64,000 nucleotides of DNA from Acidimicrobiales bacterium (lineage in GTDB: Bacteria > Actinomycetota > Acidimicrobiia > Acidimicrobiales > UBA8190): contig DATKSK010000007.1 in assembly GCA_035531755.1 (NCBI GenBank), forward strand, positions 1 to 64,000. The letters are read 5' to 3'. A program made the translations under genes and the position numbers. The first letter of the stretch is position 1. Every line of letters begins with the position of its first letter. Of the stretch, positions 8,590 through 16,909 are shown in pieces. The notes under the pieces are model-generated. The model worked only from the letters and a program-made list of their open reading frames with translations. It did not search any database and was not told where the DNA came from.

Positions 8590-8690
8590 CGGGCCACCTC
8601 CGCCCCGATCGGCCGGCGGAGCCGGCATCCCGCCCACACGCGGTCCCCCCTCGGGGGCGAGGCGCGTGCACACGGGCTCGCCCGCTGCGG

Positions 8691-9080
8691 TCAACCGACG
8701 GGGGTGGCGGTGAGCCTCGCCAACGCGGCGGTCAAGCGGGCGGCCGCATCGGCGGCCAGCTCGGAGAAGGCCGGACCGGCCATGAGCTCGCGTGGGTCGG
8801 CGATGGAGATCGAGGTCCTGCCGTCGTCCTCGCGTAGCACCACGTTGCACGGGAGCACCAGCGCCGCTGCGGGGTCGAGCTCCAGGGCCCGATGAGCGAG
8901 CGTCGGGTTGCACGCGCCGAGGATCTTCATCGGCGGGCCGTGCACGCCGAGTTTCGCCTCGAACGTGGCAGCCACGTCGATCTCGGTGAGGACACCGAAG
9001 CCCTCCGTCGCCAGGGCTCCGCGCACGGCTTCCTCGACGCGGTCGAGGGGCTCGTCGATCACGGCATCGATGGAGCGCAC
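8691..9080 (-). CDS. DUF302 domain protein
   Basis: The 129-residue cytoplasmic protein is one DUF302 domain: an opening with EAVRGALATEGFGVLTEIDV, the central GPPMKILGACNP and LPCNVVLREDDG. DUF302 proteins are often encoded next to sulfur or redox genes; their biochemical role is not settled. GTG 9080 follows the thioredoxin stop by ten bases with GAGG eight bases upstream, so it is the last gene of a persulfide dioxygenase - repressor - thioredoxin - DUF302 run. A longer in-frame start at 9242 would lie inside thioredoxin and is rejected. Confidence 0.8.
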   Translation of the reverse strand: MRSIDAVIDEPLDRVEEAVRGALATEGFGVLTEIDVAATFEAKLGVHGPPMKILGACNPTLAHRALELDPAAALVLPCNVVLREDDGRTSISIADPRELMAGPAFSELAADAAARLTAALARLTATPVG

Positions 9081-9090
9081 CGGTGCCGCC

Positions 9091-9420
9091 TCAGCTCGAC
9101 CCGAGGCCGAGGTCGACCTCGATCTGCCGCCGTGGCTTGGCACCGACGCTGGCGGCAACCGCCTCACCGTCGCGGAACAAGGCGACCGTCGGGATGCCTT
9201 GAATCCCGTAGCGCGCCGCCACCGAACCGTTGGCGTCGACATCGACCTTCACCACCTTGAGCGAGTCGCCGTGCGCCGCGGCCAGGGCCTCGAGCTCGGG
9301 CGCAACGGCGCGACACGGGCCGCACCAGGCGGCCCAGAAATCGACGACCACAGGCACCGTGGCCTGCAGGACCTCGACGTCGAAGGTGGCGGGATCGTCT
9401 GCGTGGGTGATCGTGGACAT
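9091..9420 (-). CDS. trxA: Thioredoxin
   Basis: A 109-residue thioredoxin with the active site WCGPC (Cys33 and Cys36), the preceding VVVDFWA strand and the cis-proline segment IQGIPTVALF. It reduces protein disulfides and, in this setting, could reduce persulfides formed by the neighbouring rhodanese and dioxygenase. AGGAG lies ten bases before ATG 9420. It sits 16 bases after the CstR-like repressor gene and 10 bases before the DUF302 gene, consistent with one transcript. Confidence 0.95.
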   Translation of the reverse strand: MSTITHADDPATFDVEVLQATVPVVVDFWAAWCGPCRAVAPELEALAAAHGDSLKVVKVDVDANGSVAARYGIQGIPTVALFRDGEAVAASVGAKPRRQIEVDLGLGSS

Positions 9421-9436
9421 GGTGGGAACGCTCCTC

Positions 9437-9706
9437 TCAGGCGAGCTTCATGAACATCTTCTGGACAGCGTCGATCGGATAGCCGTCTGCCTCGGCGTCC
9501 TCGGGGTGCTCGAGGCAGTAGGAGAGCCCGGCTGCCACCAGGCGGAATCCGGCCTGCTCCAGCGCCTTGGTGGCAGCCGACAGCTGCGCCACGACGTCGC
9601 GGCACTCACGACCTTCGCCCAGCATGCGGTCGACACCCTGGACCTGGCCGGCCACGCGGCGCAGCCGCTTGCGCACATCGTCGACGACATCCTCGGGCAG
9701 CTGCAT
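9437..9706 (-). CDS. CsoR/FrmR-family repressor, CstR-like persulfide sensor
   Basis: The 89-residue all-helical protein belongs to the DUF156 family (opening DDVRKRLRRVAGQVQGVDRML). Two cysteines, Cys35 and Cys64, keep the 29-residue spacing of the family. The histidine that completes the copper site in CsoR (four residues before the second Cys) is replaced by Gly60, as expected for a CstR-like thiol-persulfide sensor and not a copper sensor. ATG 9706 has AGGAG five bases upstream. Neighbours are persulfide dioxygenase, thioredoxin, rhodanese and TauE genes, and two matching operators lie at 10918-10966. Confidence 0.8.
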   Translation of the reverse strand: MQLPEDVVDDVRKRLRRVAGQVQGVDRMLGEGRECRDVVAQLSAATKALEQAGFRLVAAGLSYCLEHPEDAEADGYPIDAVQKMFMKLA

Positions 9707-9761
9707 CAAATCTCCTTCCGTCGCGCGTCCGGATTGCTCTCTGGCGGGGTCCGTGCGGGGC

Positions 9762-10853
9762 TCAGCCCGACACCGAGCAGCGGTTCGGGCCGACCTCGAG
9801 TGGTCGCAGGGCGGCCAGCGCCACATCGGCGCGACCCAAGTTCGCCTGCACGATCTCGACGTAGTTCGGCGGCCGGGGCGTGGAGCGGGCGGTCGCCCAC
9901 GTCACGAACTCCGCCTCGTCGTACGACAGGGGGGCGAGTGCGCTGCGCAGGTCGCCGATCGACGCACCGACAGGGCGGTCGGGCCGCACGACGACGTCGC
10001 TCCCGTAGTGCCCCGGCAGCACGAGGACGTCGTCGGACATCGAGAGCACGCGGTCGTGGAGCGACCGGTACAGGTCGTGGGCGAACTCCTCGGCCCGCTC
10101 CGCCAGGTCGGGGCGGCCCACGCTCTCGACGAACAAGGTGTCACCGGACAGCGCCACCTGGTCGGAGACGACGTATGTCGTCGACCCGCGGGTGTGGCCG
10201 GGCGTGTGGACGGCGACGACACCGACGAACGCGCCGCCGGGAAGCTCGAACCGGTCACCGTCGCCGAGCGCCTCATAGGCGAACTCGAAGGGGTCGGCCG
10301 GATTCAGGTGCAGGGTCGCGTTCGCCTCTGCGGAGAGCAGGCGGGCGCCACTCAGATGGTCGGCGTGCAGGTGGGTGTCGAACACCCGGGTGATGCGCCA
10401 TCCGTGCTCGTCGGCCAGGCGGATGTACACCGCCGTGTCGACCGACGGGTCGATGACGAATGCTTCGTCCCCAGCTCCCACGACATAGGACAGGCACCCC
10501 TTGCCGCGCCGGCGCACCTGGACGACACGCACGCCGTCGAGCTCGAGGGTCACCGAGTCGTAGACCAGGGCCCACGCCGCCATGCCGCCCGACAGGTTGG
10601 CTGCCCGGCGCCCGTCGTGGCTCAGCACCTCGGCCGCCGAGGACGACCGGTTTCCGGTCGCACAGACGGTGACGACCTCGCAGTCGGCCGGGACCTCGGC
10701 GATCCGGGCCGCCAGCTCATCGAGCGGGATGTTGACGGCGCCCGGGATCGACCAGGCGGCGAACTCACTCGGCTCGCGCACGTCCAGGACGAAGGGCTCG
10801 GCCGCGGTGCCCAGTCGGGCCGCCAGCTCCGCGGCTTCGGCGTCTCTGTACAT
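9762..10853 (-). CDS. Rhodanese-persulfide dioxygenase fusion (ETHE1-like)
   Basis: The 363-residue protein has an N-terminal rhodanese domain (about 1-100) with an intact active loop CATGNR, then a metallo-beta-lactamase domain (about 108-310) of the ETHE1/Blh type with THLHADH, HTPGHT and the SGDTLF aspartate. These enzymes oxidise glutathione or other low-molecular-weight persulfides to sulfite. Here rhodanese precedes the dioxygenase, the reverse of staphylococcal CstB. ATG 10853 has GAGGAG six bases upstream; extending to 10958 would run through the operators. Likely controlled by the adjacent CstR-like repressor. Confidence 0.85.
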   Translation of the reverse strand: MYRDAEAAELAARLGTAAEPFVLDVREPSEFAAWSIPGAVNIPLDELAARIAEVPADCEVVTVCATGNRSSSAAEVLSHDGRRAANLSGGMAAWALVYDSVTLELDGVRVVQVRRRGKGCLSYVVGAGDEAFVIDPSVDTAVYIRLADEHGWRITRVFDTHLHADHLSGARLLSAEANATLHLNPADPFEFAYEALGDGDRFELPGGAFVGVVAVHTPGHTRGSTTYVVSDQVALSGDTLFVESVGRPDLAERAEEFAHDLYRSLHDRVLSMSDDVLVLPGHYGSDVVVRPDRPVGASIGDLRSALAPLSYDEAEFVTWATARSTPRPPNYVEIVQANLGRADVALAALRPLEVGPNRCSVSG

Positions 10854-10917
10854 CACCCACTCCTCGGCGGTTCGGGCCCTCGCGGACCTCGGCGGCACGA
10901 TCACCGGTTGCAACCGG

Positions 10918-10931
10918 TACCCCAGGGGGTA
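10918..10931. promoter_or_regulatory. CsoR/CstR-type operator 1
   Basis: TACCCC and GGGGTA form 6-bp arms around a central AG. G-tract palindromes flanked by TA are the known operator type of CsoR and CstR repressors. It lies in the divergent space between the dioxygenase (start 10853) and rhodanese (start 10997) genes. Confidence 0.65.
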
Positions 10932-10948
10932 TATTCCGTGGGTACCAC

Positions 10949-10966
10949 GATACCCCACTGGGTATC
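10949..10966. promoter_or_regulatory. CsoR/CstR-type operator 2
   Basis: Perfect 7-bp arms GATACCC and GGGTATC surround CACT. It has the same core as operator 1 and lies 33 bp from it centre to centre. A third dyad, CGTGG-GTA-CCACG, sits between the two at 10937-10949. Both divergent transcripts could be repressed from here. Confidence 0.65.
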
Positions 10967-10996
10967 AGGTCGACGACAGGACCCGGGAGGCTTCAC

Positions 10997-11356
10997 GTGG
11001 GCTGGTTGCGGAAGATGGCAGGCGGCGGTGCAGGAATCGGTCCCGGGGACGCCGATGTCCTCCTCCGTTCGGGCGCCGTCCTCCTCGACGTCCGGGAGCC
11101 CGCCGAATGGCAGGCCGGGCATGCCCCGGGGGCCCGGCACATCCCCCTCGGCGCCCTCACGAGCCGACTCGACGAAGTCCCGCGCAGTCAGCGGGTGGTG
11201 GTCGTGTGCAGGTCCGGGAGCCGTTCGGCCCGGGCGACGGCGCTCCTCGCCCGATCGGGGTTCGACGCCGTCAACCTGGAGGGCGGCATGCTGGCCTGGG
11301 CATCGGCCGGCCTGGCGGTGCACGCCCGCGACGCCTCGCCGGGAACGGTCCTGTGA
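10997..11356 (+). CDS. Single-domain rhodanese sulfurtransferase
   Basis: The 119-residue protein is one rhodanese domain with LLDVREPAEWQAGHAPGA and a catalytic loop CRSGSRS whose cysteine carries the persulfide. It should transfer sulfane sulfur between thiols or cyanide-like acceptors. GTG 10997 is preceded by GGGAGG at six bases. Its last bases overlap the start of the TauE gene, so the two are co-translated, and the operators at 10918-10966 sit just upstream. Confidence 0.9.
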   Translation: MGWLRKMAGGGAGIGPGDADVLLRSGAVLLDVREPAEWQAGHAPGARHIPLGALTSRLDEVPRSQRVVVVCRSGSRSARATALLARSGFDAVNLEGGMLAWASAGLAVHARDASPGTVL

Positions 11357-12285
11357 GGCTCCTGCTCACCTTGCCCCTGGGCGTGCTCATCGGCCTCGCC
11401 CTCGGCGCCGTGGGCGGCGGAGGGTCGATCCTGGCGGTGCCGGCCCTCGTCTACGTGGTGGGGCTCGGCCCCAAGCAGGCCGTGACGACATCGCTGGTCG
11501 TCGTGGGAGTGGCCGCCCTCGGCGGCATGATCGGGCATTGGCGCGGCGGGCGGGTCGCCGTCGGGGCCGGGCTGTGGTTCGGCCTGGCCGGCGTCGCCGG
11601 CTCGTTGCTCGGGACGCGCCTGAACCGCGCCGTCGACCCCAACGTGCTCCTCGCCGCCTTCGCCGGTCTGATGGCGATCGCCGCGTGGCGGATGTGGGCG
11701 ACGGCGCGTGGGCGTGACCGCCGCGCCTCCGGCCCCGCCACCCAACCTCCGGCCCACGCTGCCGCCTCGCCCGCCTCGCCCTTCTCACCCACGGAGTCGA
11801 TGGTCGCCGGCGGCGGCCCGGAAGCGCTGCCGACGGCGTCGGGCGACCGTGCCCTCGCCATGGGCCGGACGTCCACCGGGGCGGTCCCGGCCGCACCCGC
11901 AACCCGTGTCCGCATGTCGACCGTGGCCAAAGTGGTCGTGGCCGGCTCGCTGGTCGGGTTCATGACCGGGTTCTTCGGCGTCGGTGGGGGCTTCATCATC
12001 GTGCCCGCGCTCGTGCTGGCCCTGCGCTTCGACATGCCGACGGCCATCGGGACCTCGCTCCTCGTCATCGCCGTCAACTGCGGGGTCGCGCTCACGTCCC
12101 GACTGGCGACGACCGGCGTGGTCTGGCACGTGGCCATCCCGTTCACCGTCGCCGGCCTGGTGGGCGCGGTCACGGGCAACCACATCGCCAATCGGATGCG
12201 CGCTCCGACCCTGGTGCGCTGGTTCGTCGTCCTTCTCGTCACCGTCGCCGCCTACACGCTGGCCCGCTCGGCCGCATCGCTCTGA
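11353..12285 (+). CDS. TauE/SafE-family sulfite/sulfur exporter
   Basis: The 310-residue integral membrane protein has two homologous halves, each with the glycine-rich family signature (LGAVGGGGSILAVPAL and FFGVGGGFIIVPALVLAL). They are joined by a Pro/Ala/Ser-rich loop of about 60 residues (about 120-185). TauE/SafE proteins export sulfite or organosulfur anions; after the persulfide dioxygenase this is a coherent final step. GTG 11353 overlaps the rhodanese stop (GTGA). The stop codon lies in the first unit of a 16-bp tandem repeat. Confidence 0.85.
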   Translation: MRLLLTLPLGVLIGLALGAVGGGGSILAVPALVYVVGLGPKQAVTTSLVVVGVAALGGMIGHWRGGRVAVGAGLWFGLAGVAGSLLGTRLNRAVDPNVLLAAFAGLMAIAAWRMWATARGRDRRASGPATQPPAHAAASPASPFSPTESMVAGGGPEALPTASGDRALAMGRTSTGAVPAAPATRVRMSTVAKVVVAGSLVGFMTGFFGVGGGFIIVPALVLALRFDMPTAIGTSLLVIAVNCGVALTSRLATTGVVWHVAIPFTVAGLVGAVTGNHIANRMRAPTLVRWFVVLLVTVAAYTLARSAASL

Positions 12286-12319
12286 CACCGCATCGCTCTG
12301 ACACCGCATCGCTCTGACA
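12272..12319. repeat. Perfect 16-bp tandem repeat, three copies, overlapping a stop codon
   Basis: Units CCGCATCGCTCTGACA occupy 12272-12287, 12288-12303 and 12304-12319. The first contains the final codons and TGA (12283-12285) of the TauE gene. This matches the duplication style seen at 5793-5860 and 57002-57073. Confidence 0.95.
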
Positions 12320-12389
12320 CCGCGCCCCACCGTTTCCAACGACCCGACCCCTTCCGACGACCCGACCCCGGAGATTGAGGAGCCCCACC

Positions 12390-14591
12390 GTGGCACCGAA
12401 CCAAGACACCCTGGCGATCGAACCCGCACCTCCGGCCGGCCCGACGGCCGCTCCGAGGCCGAAGAGGGGCCCGATGGCCCGCCTGGGGGCGTGGTCGGCC
12501 ACGCACCTGCGCGCCGTGCTGCTGGTGTGGCTCGCGGTGCTCGCCGCCTTCGGCGTCTTCGCCCCCCAGGTCGAGCATGCCCTGGCCGGTGCCGGCTGGC
12601 AGGACTCGACGAGCCAGTCGGTCAGGGCCCGGGCCGTCATCGAGCGGGACTTCGCCGGCCTGGGCGCCACCGCTCTGCAGGTGGTGGTGGTCGACAGTCA
12701 CCACCCGATCGCCACCGACCCTGCTGCCCGGGTGGTGCTGGCCAAGGTGACGGCGCTCCTCCACGCCGACCGCCGGGTCTCGGCCGTGGTGGCGCCTCGT
12801 CCCGGCAGCTCCCTGTCCGCCGACGGCAGGACCGGCATCGTGACAGCCGGTGCCGCCGCCGATGCCAATGCCATGGTGCGCGCCGCCGACGCGCTCGCCG
12901 GCCCGCTGCACCGGCTGTCCGAGCCGGGGCTCTCGGTCACCCTGACCGGTGACAGCGCGCTGTGGGCGAACTTCAACTCCGCCAACCGCAGCGCCATGCT
13001 CCGCTCGGAGATGCTCTCCTGGCCGGTCACGATGGTCATCCTGGCCATCGCCTTCGGCAGCCTCGTCGCGGCAGGGCTCCCCCTCATGCTCACGATGGTG
13101 GGATTGCTCGTCGCGGCAGGCGCTCTCGTCCTCGCCACGCACGTGGCGCCGGTGTCCATCTGGGCGCTCAATTTCGCCCTGATGTTCGCGCTCGCGCTCG
13201 GGATCGACTATGCGCTCTTCCTCGTGGTGCGGTTCCGGGCGGCCCTGGAGCGCCGGGGAGTGGGGCCCGACGACCGGGTCGGCGTCGTCGCCGCCGTGGC
13301 CGAGACCGTGGACACCGCGGGCAAGGCCGTCGCCTTCAGCGCCCTGACCGTGCTGGCCTCGTTGGCCGCCATCCTGCTCGTGCCGAGCCCCGCCTTCCGG
13401 TCCATGGCACTCGGCATCATGCTGTCGGTGGTGGCGGTCCTGGCCGCCACCCTGACGCTCCTGCCCGCGGTCCTCGGGCGCCTCGGAACCCGGATCAACG
13501 CCGGCCGCATACGGCTGCGGCGTCGTTCCCGGCCCCGGGGCCGGGGCCTCGACGCCCGTCTTCACGCCTGGGGCCGCCTCCTGTGGCGCCACCCCGTCCC
13601 GGCGGCGCTCGGCGCCCTCGCGGTGCTGCTGTTGGCGGCCGCGCCGGTTCTGGGGCTCCGGACGAACATGCCCTCGATCACCATCGTGCCGGCATCCGCC
13701 AACGCCCGGATCGGGTTCGACCAGGTCACCCGGGCCTTCGGCGCAGGCGCCCCGGGGACACTGCAGGTCCTCGTCCCGACCGGCCGCCGGCAGACCGCGC
13801 TGGCCACCCTCACCCACACCGCCGGCGTCGCCGGGGTCGTGCCCGGCCCGAGCCACGCCGGCTGGACACTCGACCAGGTCGTGCCGGCCACCGGGCCCTC
13901 GACAACCGCAACCGGGTCCACCATCGACCGGATCCGGAGGGAATTGCCGGCCGGCACCCTCGTCGGTGGGGCCGCGGCCGAGAACCACGACCTTCAGCAG
14001 TCGCTGACCGCCCACACTCCGCTGGTATTCGGGGTCCTCGCCGGGATCGGCTTCATCCTGCTTCTCATCGCCCTCGGCGCTCCACTGGTCGCCGCCGCCG
14101 GTGTCGTCATCACGGCCCTGTCGGTGGCGGGAGCATTCGGGGTGGCGCGCCTCATCTTCCAGGACGGGCACCTCTCCGGCCTGCTGAACTTCACGCCCCA
14201 GGGATTCGTGGACGCCTGGGCCCCGCTGTTCTTCGGGGCGATGGTCTTCGGTGTCGCCATGGACTACACGCTGTTCCTTCTTTCCGCGGCGAAGGAGAGC
14301 TACGAGACGCACGCCGATCCCGAGCACGCCATGGTGGGATCGGTCCGCACCTCGGGACGAGTGGTCCTGTCCGCCGCCGCCGTCATGATCGCGGTCTTCC
14401 TGACGTTCGCGCTGTCCGGGCCGCTGGCACCGAAGGAGATGGGCGTCATCCTCGCCGTGGCGGTCGCCCTCGACGCCATCGTCGTCCGCCTCGTCCTGCT
14501 ACCCGTGCTGCTGCGCTTCGGGCACCACCGGAGCTGGCACCTGCCACGGTGGCTGGCGCGGATCCTGCCCCGTATCCGCTTCTCCCACTGA
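12390..14591 (+). CDS. MMPL-family transporter
   Basis: The 733-residue membrane protein has two RND-type halves, each with a membrane helix, a large exterior loop and a cluster of about five helices. The charged intramembrane motifs appear as ALGIDYALFLVVRFR in the first half and FGVAMDYTLFLLSAAKE in the second. MMPL proteins export lipids or drugs using the proton gradient; mycobacterial MmpLs move cell-envelope lipids. GTG 12390 is chosen over TTG 12375 because GGAG lies seven bases upstream. It follows the sulfur operon by about 100 bp; the cargo is unknown. Confidence 0.9.
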   Translation: MAPNQDTLAIEPAPPAGPTAAPRPKRGPMARLGAWSATHLRAVLLVWLAVLAAFGVFAPQVEHALAGAGWQDSTSQSVRARAVIERDFAGLGATALQVVVVDSHHPIATDPAARVVLAKVTALLHADRRVSAVVAPRPGSSLSADGRTGIVTAGAAADANAMVRAADALAGPLHRLSEPGLSVTLTGDSALWANFNSANRSAMLRSEMLSWPVTMVILAIAFGSLVAAGLPLMLTMVGLLVAAGALVLATHVAPVSIWALNFALMFALALGIDYALFLVVRFRAALERRGVGPDDRVGVVAAVAETVDTAGKAVAFSALTVLASLAAILLVPSPAFRSMALGIMLSVVAVLAATLTLLPAVLGRLGTRINAGRIRLRRRSRPRGRGLDARLHAWGRLLWRHPVPAALGALAVLLLAAAPVLGLRTNMPSITIVPASANARIGFDQVTRAFGAGAPGTLQVLVPTGRRQTALATLTHTAGVAGVVPGPSHAGWTLDQVVPATGPSTTATGSTIDRIRRELPAGTLVGGAAAENHDLQQSLTAHTPLVFGVLAGIGFILLLIALGAPLVAAAGVVITALSVAGAFGVARLIFQDGHLSGLLNFTPQGFVDAWAPLFFGAMVFGVAMDYTLFLLSAAKESYETHADPEHAMVGSVRTSGRVVLSAAAVMIAVFLTFALSGPLAPKEMGVILAVAVALDAIVVRLVLLPVLLRFGHHRSWHLPRWLARILPRIRFSH

Positions 14592-14661
14592 CGCCCGTGG
14601 ACCACGACGGCGCGTCCGGGAGCCGGCTGCTGATGCGGCGCCGCGTGCTTCGGTTGCCGGT

Positions 14662-14667
14662 TAGCCT
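14662..14667 (+). promoter_or_regulatory. -10 element, leaderless start
   Basis: TAGCCT ends six bases before GTG 14674, and no Shine-Dalgarno sequence is present. The expected transcription start coincides with the start codon. Confidence 0.5.
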
Positions 14668-14673
14668 TCCGAC

Positions 14674-15288
14674 GTGAGCTTCTACCGGGAGCAGGTCCTT
14701 CCTCGCCTCGTCGACCGCGCGTGCGGAACGAGCGGCCTGCGGCGCTGGCGTGCCGGGGTCACCGAAGGGCTGACAGGTCGCGTCGTCGAGATCGGGTTCG
14801 GATCGGGCCTCAACGTCGAGTACTACCCGTCCACCGTCGACCGGGTCCTCGCCGTGGAGCCCGCCGCTGTCGCCCGTCGTCTTTCGAGCAAGCGCGTGTC
14901 CCGGTCGGCTGTGCCCGTCGACCATATCGGCCTGGACGGGCAGGCGATCCCCCTCGACGACGACAGCTGCGACAGTGCGCTCTCGACCTTCACGCTGTGC
15001 ACGATTCCCGACGTGCACCAGGCGCTGGCCGAGCTGATGCGTGTGATGCGTCCCGGTGCCCGGCTCCACTTCCTCGAGCACGGGCTGGCGCCCGATCCCG
15101 GCGTGGCCGCCTGGCAGCGTCGGCTCGAACCGCTGCAGCGCCGCCTCGCCGACGGATGCCACCTCACCCGGGAGCCGGCTCGCCTGGTGACCGAAGCGGG
15201 GTTCACGATCGAGCACGTCGAGGAGCGGTACGGCAAGGGCCCGAAGCCGTGGAGCTGGTTCACGTCCGGGTTGGCACTGAAGCCCTGA
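14674..15288 (+). CDS. Class I SAM-dependent methyltransferase
   Basis: The 204-residue protein shows motif I as VVEIGFGSGLNVEYYP, an acidic VLAVEP strand, the motif IV region DSALSTFTLCTIPD and MRPGARLHFLEHG. The arrangement, including the C-terminal W.W...GCHLTREPA segment, resembles METTL7/phospholipid-type methyltransferases. Small-molecule or lipid methylation is the reasonable expectation. The gene starts at GTG 14674 directly after a TAGCCT element, suggesting a leaderless mRNA. It converges on the ferredoxin gene at 15337. Confidence 0.75.
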   Translation: MSFYREQVLPRLVDRACGTSGLRRWRAGVTEGLTGRVVEIGFGSGLNVEYYPSTVDRVLAVEPAAVARRLSSKRVSRSAVPVDHIGLDGQAIPLDDDSCDSALSTFTLCTIPDVHQALAELMRVMRPGARLHFLEHGLAPDPGVAAWQRRLEPLQRRLADGCHLTREPARLVTEAGFTIEHVEERYGKGPKPWSWFTSGLALKP

Positions 15289-15336
15289 TACCCCCCTGTG
15301 ACCGGGGCCGGACGGTCAGCGGGGGCAGCCGTCGGC

Positions 15337-15567
15337 TCAGCGCGCCCGGGGCGCCACCCGCTCGAGGAACAGGGCCCGGCGGGGGCAGTCCCGCACGGCG
15401 CGTTCGGCCAGGTCCGCCAGACGCGGCGGCACCGGGCCGGCGCCGATCACCGGAAAGCCCCACTCGTCGAGAGACACGACCTCGGGCAGCAATTCCGCGC
15501 AGTACCCGAAGGCGTCGCAGGTGACGGGATTGACGCGCAGGTGGACCTCGACGGCGGTGATGGGCAC
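15337..15567 (-). CDS. Small ferredoxin (three-cysteine, 3Fe-4S-like)
   Basis: The 76-residue protein has Cys17 and Cys23 (CDAFGYC) and Cys61 in DCPRRAL. This is the CX5C...CP pattern of single-cluster actinobacterial ferredoxins that bind [3Fe-4S] or a three-Cys [4Fe-4S] cluster. GTG 15567 follows the stop of the NuoF-like gene by seven bases and has GGGAGGT upstream inside that gene's end. The two are therefore probably translated together, the ferredoxin being the electron acceptor or donor of the flavoprotein. Confidence 0.85.
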   Translation of the reverse strand: MPITAVEVHLRVNPVTCDAFGYCAELLPEVVSLDEWGFPVIGAGPVPPRLADLAERAVRDCPRRALFLERVAPRAR

Positions 15568-15574
15568 GGCGGCG

Positions 15575-16909
15575 TCACCTCCCCCGTGGTCGCCCGTGGC
15601 GCACGGCGTCGACGGCCGATGGCGGCACGGGGAGGACCGGCGCCGCGCTCCAGGCCCGGCACGGGCGGCGCCGGCCGTGCTCGGCGAAGTCCGTGGCGAA
15701 CACATCGAGGGCACTGCGCACCATACGGACGACGCCGTCGGGGTGACGGCAGGCGCCCCGGCCCTCCACCTCGCCCAACCGGTGGCGGAGGCGGGCGAGG
15801 GTGTGGCGATCGCCGTCGGCGCGCGCCAGGTCGACCAGGTCCCCGGCCACGGCGTGCAGGCCGAAGATGCACGGCCCGCACTGCCCGGCGCTCTCGTCGG
15901 CCATGTACGTGGCCACACGTGCCGTCTCGGCCACACCGCACGACGAGGCCGGTAGGGCGACCAGCACACCGGCGCCCACGGAGGCCCCGACGGCGGCCAG
16001 GGGCCCCGGCGCGTACGGCGTGCCCAGGCGCTCGGGCGCCAGCCACGAACCACCGTACCCCCCGACCAGGACGCCGCCGACCGGCTGGTGGCCGACGCGG
16101 CGCAGGATGGCGTCGATCGTCGTCCCCAGCTCCACCTCGTAGACGCCGGGACGGTCCACCGCACCCGAGGCCGAGACGAGGCACGTGCCGGGCGCGTCGG
16201 GCGTGCCCACGGCGCGGAACCATTCCGGTCCGTGCCGGGCCACGAGGGCGACGTGGGCGAGGGTCTCGGCGTTGTGGACCAGGATCGACCGGCGCCCGAC
16301 CGACAGGGGCACGCCCTTGGCCGCACGGAACTGGGGATGGGCGAAGCCCCCGGCGAGCCAGGCCGCCAGTGCCGACTCCTCGCCCGTGATGTAGCGCCCG
16401 GGCGGCCGCACCACACTGCCGGGTGTGCGCATCAGCCCGGCCGCCACGCGCTCGGCCAGCGCAGCGCGCACGCGCTGGGCGCTGTCGTCGCGGTCGTCGG
16501 CCACGCACACCGTGATCTCGCGCGCCGACACGGCCATGGCCACGAGCTCGGCGCCGTCGAGCACGAGGTGCGGGGCCACGTCGAGCAGCGCCCGGTCCTT
16601 GCGGCTGGCCGGCTCGCCTTCCATGGCGTTGACGATCACGGTCGGCCGTCCCCGGCGACCCTGGACCACGTCCCATTTCCGGGCCGTGGGAAAGCCGCCA
16701 CCGCCCCGGCCGGTGAGCCCCGACGAGCGCACCGCGTCCACCAGGGCCGCCGACCAGCTGGCGTCGTGGCGGTGCGGGAGCGGCACCGGGCCGTGGGCGG
16801 CGACATGGCCGGCCAGGTCACGGCCCGCCTGGTGGGCGGGAAACACCCGAGCCGTCCACTGGCCGTCACGGGCGGGCGCCACCGCGCCGGCCGACCTACT
16901 GGCCGGCAC
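15575..16909 (-). CDS. NuoF-like FMN/iron-sulfur flavoprotein
   Basis: The 444-residue protein matches the NuoF/SLBB family. It has the FMN loop GRGGGGFPTARKW (about 70), the NuoF-type EGEPASRKDRALL (about 98), a soluble ligand-binding-like region and the C-terminal iron-sulfur domain ESAGQCGPC with a later GACRHPDG cysteine. Respiratory NuoF has ESCGQC.PC, so the first cluster ligand is Ala here and only three canonical cysteines remain. GTG 16909 overlaps the upstream haem-protein gene by 14 bases. Complex I genes are absent nearby, so it is likely a stand-alone electron-transfer enzyme. Confidence 0.8.
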   Translation of the reverse strand: MPASRSAGAVAPARDGQWTARVFPAHQAGRDLAGHVAAHGPVPLPHRHDASWSAALVDAVRSSGLTGRGGGGFPTARKWDVVQGRRGRPTVIVNAMEGEPASRKDRALLDVAPHLVLDGAELVAMAVSAREITVCVADDRDDSAQRVRAALAERVAAGLMRTPGSVVRPPGRYITGEESALAAWLAGGFAHPQFRAAKGVPLSVGRRSILVHNAETLAHVALVARHGPEWFRAVGTPDAPGTCLVSASGAVDRPGVYEVELGTTIDAILRRVGHQPVGGVLVGGYGGSWLAPERLGTPYAPGPLAAVGASVGAGVLVALPASSCGVAETARVATYMADESAGQCGPCIFGLHAVAGDLVDLARADGDRHTLARLRHRLGEVEGRGACRHPDGVVRMVRSALDVFATDFAEHGRRRPCRAWSAAPVLPVPPSAVDAVRHGRPRGR

